This document shows, piece by piece, positions 59,001 to 64,000 of a DNA stretch of 64,000 bases. The translations under genes were made by a program, and so were the position numbers. The notes under the pieces were generated by a model. The model saw only the letters and a program-made list of their open reading frames with translations, did no database searches and had not been told where the DNA came from. This DNA is from Montifringilla adamsi (taxonomy: Eukaryota; Chordata; Aves; Passeriformes; Passeridae), in assembly GCA_017590115.1 (NCBI GenBank), contig JAGGNK010008337.1, positions 8,361,609 to 8,425,608 on the forward strand, in the 5' to 3' direction. How positions within the stretch are numbered: the first letter of the stretch is position 1; every line of letters starts with the position of its first letter.

Positions 59001-61935
59001 TTTTCTAAATGCTACTGGGTCTTGTCCACTGGTAGCAGGGATTTGTTAGAAGTTTCCACATGTCCCATGTAAATTCCTGCAAACATATTCAGGAGAAAAC
59101 AAGGAGAAAAGGCAGAGCAGTGCATAGCCTGATAACTACATGCAGAGAATTGAGGGGGTTTTGCACCTCATTTGAACTACAGAAACATCCTTACTACAGG
59201 AACACAGATTCTTCTGGGGAATGTTTTCCTAGTCCTTGATATATGAAACTAAGCCCAACACAGAGCTATACTGAACAAGGCACATAGGTACAAAGAGGCA
59301 TCCTGGGTAACAAGTCATCTTTTGTTAGCAAAGCTGAAAAAATCAGAGAAGGCAGGGCTGTTCCTTGAAAACAAGACAACTCTGCAAAGTTTCCTATGTA
59401 AAATTATATTAGGAAAAGAAAAAAAAGCTAAAAATCCTTTTTTCCACTAATAAAAGCTGCAGGCCTCCCGAAGGCTCCATGGCATGCCCTGATTTTCTGG
59501 AGCAATGCTCCAGAAATCATCAGTTCTCCATTGCCAAGGATTTGCCTAGCTTGCAGACAAACTAAAATATGCAGCCAAGTTTACAGAAAGCATTTGAACA
59601 TTCCAGTGTTTCTCATCTCATTTGCCACTGACAGTACCAAGAAGTCCACAAACTTTACTGCTTTTTGGGAATCAGTTATATTGCCAAGCCAATTTTATAC
59701 ATGCACATACAGTCCTGTTCTTCAGGAGCTCAGTCATGGTAGCCAACAGGTGCAGTTCCTAGTTTTATTTTATTTTTTGGTTGGTTTTTTTTTTTTTTGG
59801 TGGTTTTGTTTTTTGTTTTTGTTTTGTTTTGGGTTTTTGGGTTTTTTTGTTTTTGTTTTGTTTTTTAATTGTAAGTTAAGTTTGATGGCTTCTAGTTTTA
59901 CCATACCCTTCCAAAAAAATTATCTGGTGGAGAATGCTCATCAGTTTAATCAACTTAGGCATATTAACATGCCTGCAAGCATTTCTGAAATGAAAATGGG
60001 AGATTCTCACACTGGGATACACCTGTTTACTACACACAGATGATGTGTTTCAAGCATTGAGGCAAAAAGTAGCAGTAAAGTGAACATTTTGTGCTCAGAT
60101 TTATCAGAAGCAAATAATAATTGAAAGATTTACCCAGTATTAGAAACACTGATGCCTTAAGTAGTAAATCCTCAAATGCAACATGTTTCAATTATTTTAA
60201 ACTTCTTTTTAATCCAGTCTAAACATGTGAAAACTTGGAGTCCACACAAAGACTGTTTAACCTTCAACAATTCTACCTCCTCCTTAGAAAAGTTACTAAA
60301 AAATAAGCCCAATGAGTAACTACAGGCAAATTTTTTCATAGCAAGAAACAAACACTCCTTTTTTCCTACAAGTCCAACTCAGAGATCTAATCTATCATTT
60401 CATACATGTTTCCAGACACTCCAAGGGCTTTCCCTTTCAAAGCAGCATCTGCATACCAAAGAATTTTCATGGTGTCTATGAAAAAATGTAGTACAAGCCC
60501 AATATCAGTGATGGAACCTTTCTGGAATGTGCTACAAAGCCTTTGTGGTTGAAGACAACTGCTGAAACAGTAACAAATGCATTTTCACTTTACTTACAAA
60601 CATAAAAAGACCACAAAACACACAGAACCTGATCCACCATTGCAGAAGGGAATTTAATCACCACCTTCAGTGCAGAAGCAAGGGCTTTAAGCTGTATTGT
60701 GGCAGCGATCTTGGGGTCCTGGCTTCAATGAGAAGAACCAAGCACAAAAGCAACCTGACTCAACTATGGTCAACAGTTTATGAAGACCATGTTAGCACCT
60801 TTCAAACTGGTTTTAAACTAATCCACTGGATTACCCAGAGCAGATTGCACTATTTCCTACCAAACTGCAAGAGCTTTGCTGTCTTCCACAGGACTGTGCA
60901 GGTCTGAGCCAAAGCTGGCCAGTGTATAAACACATCTGGAGGAGAGAGAACTTCTGAACTGGAGGCACCACCAACAAAAACAACCAGTTACTGCAAGCCT
61001 GCCTGAGACAGTCAGCAGTGTGCTTTGAACTGCACGGGCAAGGACATCATTAGAGCTGCTGGGCACTACTGTTTGTTTACTGAACACTCAACAGAAATGC
61101 TGTGTATGCTTACTTATCCCTTCCATCATATCTGTATAAAAGAAACAGAAGTGGCAGTATGAGATTAAAATGGACATAGCATAACTGGCAGGAATTCATC
61201 CTCACTGAGTCTGCTTTGATAACACGTGTAAACCCGTGCTTAAAAACCCACCTTGACTTTTGAAACACCAAAGACCTCTCCAGCTTAACCAGCTACTACA
61301 CAATCATCTCTGTTTTCTTTGTATGAATTTTTCCTATCCTCCTTGATGCTCCATTTACTAAATTTCCCACTTCATGTTTATTTATCTTTGTACTGCGATG
61401 TTTTCTATCATTTGCTGTGATGTTCCCCCCCAAATGCCAAACTTTGACCTTCTACGGGCAATTCCCATGACTTAACACATGTCCTCTGCTAAAGGCAAGG
61501 AAACAAACAGGCTCTTATTTGATGTTTGCTCATCTTCCCAACCTGCATCTGCCTGATCAACTTCCACATAGAACTTTCACATTAAAATCAGAAAGTACCC
61601 AAAGCATCTTCTCCAGTTTCAGAGATATTCTGCTCATGGGGTTCACTGAAATGAGAAAGCACCCAAAGCATCTTCTCCAGTTTCAGAGATATTCTGCTCA
61701 TAGGATTGCCAAATGAAATAGTCCAAAAGCTTTGAGCCCACAGCTGTAAAACAACAAAAAAGCACAGCAGCAGCAGCAGCAAACAGCAGCAGCACAAGAC
61801 ATGCAGTGAGGTAAATACACAATCCATACATTAAACATAGGCATGGACAAAACAGGCAAAAAATAAAGGGCCACATAGAGTAGGACAGCCTCTTACACGT
61901 CTGCCTTTGTTAGCTGGAATACAGGAAGGAGAGCG
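28884..61935 (-). CDS. CDC42BPA: CDC42BPA (MRCK alpha), Cdc42-binding kinase; C-terminal half of gene, spliced
   Basis: Spliced minus-strand CDS. In transcript order the exons are 61935-61897, 58669-58550, 57848-57768, 55680-55575, 54823-54687, 54033-53894, 53015-52934, 51868-51652, 50869-50807, 49613-49020, 47160-47063, 45692-45608, 44149-44026, 42694-42577, 31208-31091, 30359-30202 and 29015-28884. They total 2,412 nt (803 residues plus stop) with every junction in phase. The order is variable linker, C1 zinc finger, PH, citron-homology (CNH), CRIB, Ser/Pro-rich tail. The kinase and coiled coil are beyond the right edge. From family knowledge, this Ser/Thr kinase is bound by GTP-loaded Cdc42 through the CRIB motif, acts at membranes and actomyosin, and promotes myosin light-chain phosphorylation. 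The tail ([19 protein letters not shown]) and the PH and CNH peptides fit the alpha rather than the beta paralogue. Confidence 0.96.
29016..30201 (-). other. CDC42BPA intron, 1.2 kb
   Basis: Between the last two coding exons. No exon, repeat or RNA gene recognised. The next intron (30360-31090) is similarly plain. Confidence 0.65.
30202..30359 (-). CDS. CDC42BPA: CDC42BPA exon: C-terminal tail, second part
   Basis: Acceptor GTCGCAG and donor GTGAGT. It reads [20 protein letters not shown], then [20 protein letters not shown] and [12 protein letters not shown]. Fifty-two codons plus two bases that finish the CGA arginine begun at 31091. It has high GC and CpG compared with its introns. Confidence 0.95.
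31091..31208 (-). CDS. CDC42BPA: CDC42BPA exon: Ser/Thr-rich C-terminal tail, first part
   Basis: Acceptor CATTTCAG and donor GTAAGC. It reads [20 protein letters not shown] and then [19 protein letters not shown]. Mammalian MRCK alpha has [19 protein letters not shown] here. It is rich in possible phosphorylation sites. Confidence 0.96.
32185..32245. repeat. Short AT-rich tandem repeat, three units
   Basis: Three imperfect copies of about 18-21 bp, each starting TATTAAGC and ending ATTAAC. Intronic. Confidence 0.7.
34763..34790. repeat. T28 homopolymer
   Basis: An uninterrupted run of 28 T on the + strand (poly(A) on the gene strand) in the large CDC42BPA intron. It could be the tail of a decayed retrocopy, but no recognisable body adjoins it. 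The exact length is unreliable in most sequencing. Confidence 0.8.
36470..36560. repeat. Possible ancient amniote interspersed repeat
   Basis: The stretch with GTGCTTTACAGACAGTTGAG, CAGTTCCCTGCCTTGAGGAG and CTTACAATCTAAAATAGACA resembles a phrase shared by old dispersed repeats across amniotes. I cannot name the family with certainty. It has no coding capacity. Confidence 0.35.
36843..37252 (+). mobile_element. Endogenous retrovirus LTR, songbird type (probable solo LTR)
   Basis: About 410 bp beginning TGTGGCATTCACATTCTC and ending AATCCCGACA, so TG...CA bounded. Inside are CCAATTGGCTCAATGC, a TAGTATAGTATA-rich stretch, TATAAAGCTTTCTGAATC and AATGGAGTCAGATGCCAATC, a combination I associate with abundant zebra-finch-type LTRs. 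No internal retroviral genes adjoin it. Flanking target duplications are not clean (TGCCC against TGCCG, one base offset). It is antisense to CDC42BPA. Confidence 0.75.
42577..42694 (-). CDS. CDC42BPA: CDC42BPA exon: CRIB (Cdc42/Rac-binding) motif
   Basis: Acceptor CTTCCAG and donor GTAAGT. It reads [20 protein letters not shown], then [33 protein letters not shown] fits the CRIB consensus ISxPxxFxHxxHxG in full. This is the site that binds GTP-Cdc42. The intron to the next exon is 11.4 kb, the largest complete CDC42BPA intron in the window. Confidence 0.97.
42695..44025 (-). other. CDC42BPA intron, 1.3 kb
   Basis: Between the basic-linker and CRIB exons, starting at the weak GTCTGT donor. 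No repeat or exon recognised. The introns at 44150-45607 and 45693-47062 are also plain apart from a doubled TTAAATATAGTATT near 45233-45265. Confidence 0.6.
44026..44149 (-). CDS. CDC42BPA: CDC42BPA exon: basic linker between CNH and CRIB
   Basis: Acceptor GGTTTCAG and donor GTCTGT. It reads [20 protein letters not shown], then [20 protein letters not shown]. The donor is the only GT that keeps the QQRREM junction and is weak (C at +3). Local GC content is higher than in the surrounding introns. Confidence 0.95.
45608..45692 (-). CDS. CDC42BPA: CDC42BPA exon: end of CNH domain
   Basis: Acceptor TTGTTTCAG and donor GTAAGT. It reads [20 protein letters not shown] and then IYFKNKMA, matching mammalian MRCK alpha. 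One base is left over for the glutamate codon completed at 44149. Confidence 0.96.
47063..47160 (-). CDS. CDC42BPA: CDC42BPA exon: CNH domain
   Basis: Acceptor CTCCCAG and donor GTAATT. It reads [20 protein letters not shown] and then [12 protein letters not shown]. The phase fits C|Y: TG.T at 49020 joins GT TAC here. Confidence 0.96.
47161..49019 (-). other. CDC42BPA intron, 1.9 kb
   Basis: AT-rich with no exon or clear element. The purine-rich stretch at about 48460-48600 reads as a long pyrimidine tract on the gene strand. A short CA repeat lies just inside its donor end (48994-49005). Confidence 0.6.
49020..49613 (-). CDS. CDC42BPA: CDC42BPA exon: CNH domain core, 594 nt
   Basis: The largest coding exon in the window: acceptor TTTCTTTCAG, donor GTGAGT, 197 codons plus split ends. 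It includes [80 protein letters not shown] and [18 protein letters not shown]. This is the bulk of the citron-homology beta-propeller, used for protein interaction. A solo LTR sits 112 bp upstream of its acceptor. Confidence 0.97.
49720..49725. repeat. Target-site duplication CCCAAG, left copy
   Basis: Identical to 50042-50047 on the other side of the LTR. A perfect match suggests a fairly recent insertion. Confidence 0.9.
49726..50041 (+). mobile_element. Solo ERV LTR with 6-bp target-site duplication
   Basis: A 316-bp element bounded TGTGG...ATGACA and flanked on both sides by CCCAAG (49720-49725 and 50042-50047). Inside, in the right order for U3-R-U5, are CCAATCAAAC, the TATA-like CTATAAAAGCC, then GAATAAAGCC as polyadenylation signal. 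The 6-bp duplication suits a class II (beta/ERVK-like) element. No internal region is present, so it is a solo LTR left by recombination. It is antisense to CDC42BPA, in the intron 50806-49614. Confidence 0.92.
50042..50047. repeat. Target-site duplication CCCAAG, right copy
   Basis: Identical to 49720-49725. It fixes the right boundary of the LTR at 50041. Confidence 0.9.
50807..50869 (-). CDS. CDC42BPA: CDC42BPA exon: CNH domain, first short exon
   Basis: Sixty-three nt with acceptor CATAG and donor GTAAGA. It reads [20 protein letters not shown], the first blade of the citron-homology propeller. Phases match both neighbours (G|AC and G|AG). Confidence 0.95.
50870..51651 (-). other. CDC42BPA intron, 0.8 kb
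   Basis: Very AT-rich, no exon or element recognised. The introns at 51869-52933, 53016-53893, 54034-54686 and 54824-55574 are likewise AT-rich and plain. Confidence 0.6.
51652..51868 (-). CDS. CDC42BPA: CDC42BPA exon: end of PH domain and entry to CNH
   Basis: Acceptor TTTTTTGCAG and donor GTATGA. It begins [20 protein letters not shown], includes [16 protein letters not shown] (the C-terminal PH helix) and ends [17 protein letters not shown]. It ends with one base of the aspartate codon finished at 50869. Confidence 0.96.
52934..53015 (-). CDS. CDC42BPA: CDC42BPA exon: PH domain, middle
   Basis: Acceptor CCATAAG and donor GTGAGT. It reads [20 protein letters not shown] and then DIPCIFR, near-identical to mammalian MRCK alpha. 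The acceptor's upstream tract is poorly pyrimidine-rich, but the peptide is unambiguous. Confidence 0.96.
53894..54033 (-). CDS. CDC42BPA: CDC42BPA exon: PH domain, first part
   Basis: Acceptor TCCAAAG and donor GTAAGC. It reads [20 protein letters not shown], then [20 protein letters not shown] and SQVIDMR. The GW..AL.V.CD.KLFLY pattern is the start of the MRCK pleckstrin-homology domain. The last codon is split AG|G. Confidence 0.96.
54687..54823 (-). CDS. CDC42BPA: CDC42BPA exon: C1 zinc finger, second half, and linker to PH
   Basis: Acceptor CTCACAAG and donor GTAAGT. It reads [20 protein letters not shown] and then [20 protein letters not shown]. With the previous exon it completes the full C1 ligand set (C-X2-C, C-X4-H-X2-C, X7-C). 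This kind of C1 domain mediates membrane or lipid binding in MRCKs. The end GHVR joins VPKP of the PH domain. Confidence 0.95.
55575..55680 (-). CDS. CDC42BPA: CDC42BPA exon: C1 zinc finger, first half
   Basis: Acceptor TTTCACAG and donor GTAAGC. It reads [20 protein letters not shown] and then [15 protein letters not shown]. It supplies the first histidine and the CX2C pair of the C1 pattern (H-X12-C-X2-C). The last base begins the valine codon completed at 54823. Confidence 0.95.
55681..57767 (-). other. CDC42BPA intron before the C1 exons, 2.1 kb
   Basis: AT-rich. Near 57560-57603 the short phrase TTAACGTGA recurs, with TTCTCAGTTAA between. No exon or mobile element recognised. The intron 57849-58549 is also plain. 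Confidence 0.6.
57768..57848 (-). CDS. CDC42BPA: CDC42BPA linker exon just before C1
   Basis: Twenty-seven codons read [20 protein letters not shown] and SGLSAPK. Acceptor TGTGCAG and donor GTACCC. The HTPTMR core resembles the VHTPTLR stretch of mammalian MRCK alpha at the same place. Phase 0 at both ends, so it too is frame-neutral. Confidence 0.85.
58550..58669 (-). CDS. CDC42BPA: CDC42BPA linker exon, Ser-rich, probable cassette
   Basis: Forty codons beginning [19 protein letters not shown], then [20 protein letters not shown]. Acceptor CTCCTAG and donor GTACTT. Symmetric 0-0 phases make it skippable without a frameshift. The RSRSPS stretch is a likely phosphorylation segment. It lies between the coiled coil and C1, a region known in MRCK alpha for alternative splicing. 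Confidence 0.85.
58693..58721. repeat. A29 homopolymer
   Basis: An uninterrupted A run on the + strand, T run on the gene strand, only about 25 bp upstream of the acceptor of the 58550-58669 exon. It therefore lies at or near the branch and pyrimidine region of that exon. Confidence 0.8.
59764..59868. repeat. T-rich (GTTTT)n low-complexity tract
   Basis: About 105 bp of T runs broken by G or GG. It produces a spurious Phe-rich open frame on the + strand (59531-60043). Confidence 0.8.
61590..61717. repeat. 64-bp tandem duplication, two units
   Basis: AGAAAGTACCCAAAGC at 61590 and AGAAAGCACCCAAAGC at 61654 begin two units. Both continue identically through TCTTCTCCAGTTTCAGAGAT to TGCTCAT, then diverge. 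Intronic, about 180 bp from the microexon. Confidence 0.9.
61765..61792. repeat. Interrupted CAG (CTG on gene strand) microsatellite
   Basis: (CAG)5 at 61765-61779, a short CAAA interruption, then (CAG)3 at 61784-61792. Intronic in CDC42BPA and too short to suggest instability. Confidence 0.85.
61897..61935 (-). CDS. CDC42BPA: CDC42BPA 39-nt linker microexon
   Basis: Thirteen codons read [13 protein letters not shown], close to the RSPSCTPASKGRR linker of mammalian MRCK alpha. The acceptor is CTTTGTTAAAG just right of 61935 and the donor is GTAAGA just left of 61897. Phase 0 at both ends. It is the first CDC42BPA exon in the window; the preceding exon was not found up to 64000. Confidence 0.85.
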
Positions 61936-62109
61936 CTTTAACAAAGAAAGGAGGAGAATATGTTACAAAACCAAACAGTGACACATACATCACCTCAGAA
62001 TTCCTCACTGTTATCTCCAGAGGTAGTGTTTAGACACACACAAGCGTGTTCACTGTTACAAGTATTTTAAAAACAAGATATTCTGGGCCAACAAGAAGGA
62101 AGAAACATT

Positions 62110-62131
62110 AAAAAAAAAAAAAAAAAAAAAA
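62110..62131. repeat. A22 homopolymer
   Basis: A run of about 22 A in the intron to the right of the microexon. No retrocopy body is recognisable next to it. Confidence 0.8.
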
Positions 62132-64000
62132 GGAACAGCTATTCCAAGTCCACAGTCTTACCCTGGACAATAGCAGAGGAGCTGCAGACTACACTGCACT
62201 ATTAATTTGCAGTTGGCATCTCTGTGTTTTGAATAAGATGAATAAAGTCATCTATTGGAGGCACAGTATGTCCAATTTAAAGTATCATTATGAATCAGAT
62301 TTACTCAACTTAATTATGAATGTGCAGGTAAAGTCAAGGCTCTCACCACACACCAATATGACTTATTGTGCTCAATAATAAGAATTAAGAACACCATTTA
62401 TTATTCTGTGGCTACTTGCAGAGCTCAGATTTGTTTAGTCTAGCCAAAGCCCATGGGGACTGCATGTGAGGACAGATTGCAGGAAGACTTAAGAAATCTA
62501 CTTCTAATTTCTAATGTGTTAGCAACAGGGCAAAGAGCAGTATTTTTGAGCGTGAGGGAAAAATAATTTTGTCCAGGGAAAATGGGATTCCATTTTATTG
62601 CTATGAAATAACCACAAATTCATCCTTAAATGAAACGAGTTGATTGCTTCTTGCAGCTAGTGGGATTCACATAGATCCACCTGACAAAGAAACAAAACCC
62701 AACATTTCCATTGTCAGACACTTCTGCTGAGCACAGGAGACTTAACACCCAGACAGTGTTACTGAGACAGCCTGCAACACACAGGAGAGACAGCAGCAGG
62801 GTTTAGTCTCTTACAGTCACTGGGGGTGACTTCCCTCCCCACCAAGACTGGAATTCGGGGACTGCAAACACACCCCTCCTCCCCTGTGTGCAGAGGACAC
62901 AGCAGGATTGTTTCTGAATGTGTGAGCTGTCACAGCTACGAGGATTTAGGCACCAGTTCTGCCAACCTGACCCAGCATCTTTTCCAGGCAGGAGCCAACA
63001 GCGAGTGCTGCTCATCAGCTCACTGAGTAGTGAGCTACCACTTTCTCCTCAGCATCTGCAGGCTACAGAGGCAGCAAGACATCTATTTTTATTTCTCTCC
63101 AGAAGAAATTGCAAAACTACTGTTTTCCTCATTGGAAAAATTAGAATTAACTCCAGTCATTCAGAGGGTGCTATAAATAGTGACTGAGTTATTTGGATGG
63201 CAGACACACAAGACATACCCACCCTAGGAAACCCAGTGCAGTGTGCACATCTGTGTGCTGAACAGACTTCAGAGATCCTGCAAGGAGTGCCTTGCAACTG
63301 CATCTGCACATTATTTCACACACACCATGTCCTTCTTTAATGAGGCACAGAGTCTGAAGAAACAATCCAGGCCAACAGAAATAGTTACTTGGGGTTCTTG
63401 AGTAAAAGAGAGGCTTTCCTGAACCCCATGCAATATTGCAGCACTGCATGAGCCTGACCTGAGCACTTCTAATCCTTCCTAGGTCTTAACACAAAGACCC
63501 CAATGAACCCTCAGACTTCTCAGGTTTGACTGAGAAGTTAATTCTTCTGGAAATGCTGCAAGAAATGCTGTCCTTCAAGGAAACCACAGCCAAAAAGAGT
63601 CATTGAGATGGGAATGGAGGTCACATCCAGTGGGCAGGGAGTTTTAATAGCCTTCTTTTAATTTAAGTCCATCTAATATATTGATACTAAACCAACCCAA
63701 TGAGATAAATCATAAATAACCATTCATTTAGATAATTCAGCCTATAAATTATGCTATGAATGAATCAAGTGATTGTCCAATAAATCAAAGATGCAGAACT
63801 GACTTTTACAGCACAACTGAATGACATTACTTTTCATCTACTAACACAGATAACAGCTTTATCTCTCCTTCTAACCAAGACAGAATGTCTTGTATTTCTC
63901 TACAAGGTGCTCTTCCTATCTTTGAGCAGCCAACTCTACTTTTTCTGTAGTTTGGTCAGATGAGAGAGAATTCTGCCTTGGAGTTAGAGACATGAGCCCC

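Larger units (their letters stand above)
58670..64000 (-). other. CDC42BPA introns around the microexon, to the window edge
   Basis: Apart from the microexon at 61897-61935 I find no recognised CDC42BPA exon. The stretch holds poly(A) runs (about 58693-58721 and 62110-62131), a T/GTTTT-rich tract (59764-59868), a 64-bp tandem duplication (61590-61717) and a CAG/CTG tract (61765-61792). A weak 54-nt exon candidate is at 60665-60718. Confidence 0.6.

Noticed and set aside
59531..60043. 170-codon open frame with a Phe/Leu-rich centre, at first like a membrane protein
   Set aside because: The hydrophobic part is just the T/GTTTT-rich tract at 59764-59868 being translated.
61897..61913. A 17-nt exon starting at the internal TTCCAG acceptor
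   Set aside because: The upstream codons RSPSCIPA match the mammalian MRCK alpha linker, so the 39-nt exon starting at 61935 is the right main form. The shorter form would shift the frame.
62814..62860. Possible 47-nt minus-strand exon with a TTTGCAG acceptor and GTAAGA donor, frame ...PEFQSWWGGKSPPVT
   Set aside because: Its length is not a multiple of three and its phases do not fit before the phase-0 microexon at 61935. The pyrimidine tract is interrupted by a long purine run. No family match.

Overview
This is vertebrate, almost certainly bird, nuclear DNA. The genes are split into short exons with GT-AG introns, a CR1 LINE tail is present, and at least two avian-type endogenous retrovirus LTRs are visible. 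One of these resembles an LTR family common in songbirds, so a passerine is likely. Nothing bacterial, plasmid-borne or CRISPR-like is present. The protein calls come from conserved peptides recognised at each exon; phases were checked across all junctions.

The left third (1 to about 21,360, + strand, GC-richer) holds the 3' two thirds of COQ8A (ADCK3), the mitochondrial atypical kinase/ATPase of coenzyme Q synthesis. Eleven distinct coding exons run from the segment just before the KxGQ motif to the stop codon at 20280-20282, followed by a 3'UTR of about 1.08 kb. The catalytic-loop exon is present twice, in a near-identical tandem duplication of about 710 bp (16780-18199). Both copies keep intact splice sites and the same reading frame. 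This is the most striking feature of the window: either a real exon duplication or an assembly/haplotype artefact.

The middle (about 21,360 to 24,185) is the short intergenic gap between two convergent genes. It contains a CR1 fragment at 23343-23592.

The right two thirds (about 24,185 to 64,000, - strand, AT-rich) holds the 3' half of CDC42BPA (MRCK alpha), a Cdc42/Rac effector kinase of the DMPK/ROCK family. In transcript order (right to left) there are three frame-neutral linker exons, the C1 zinc finger, the PH domain, the citron-homology (CNH) domain, the CRIB motif, the Ser/Pro-rich tail, and a 3'UTR of about 4.7 kb. The 17 coding exons add up to 2,412 nt, exactly 804 codons including the stop. 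The kinase and coiled-coil exons lie beyond the right edge. The introns carry a solo LTR with a perfect 6-bp target duplication (49726-50041), a second LTR (36843-37252), homopolymer tracts and small tandem repeats.

The tail-to-tail order of COQ8A and CDC42BPA matches the arrangement known in human 1q42. The two genes are not functionally coupled as far as the sequence shows. No undescribed multi-gene system was found; the novel signals are at the level of exon structure.
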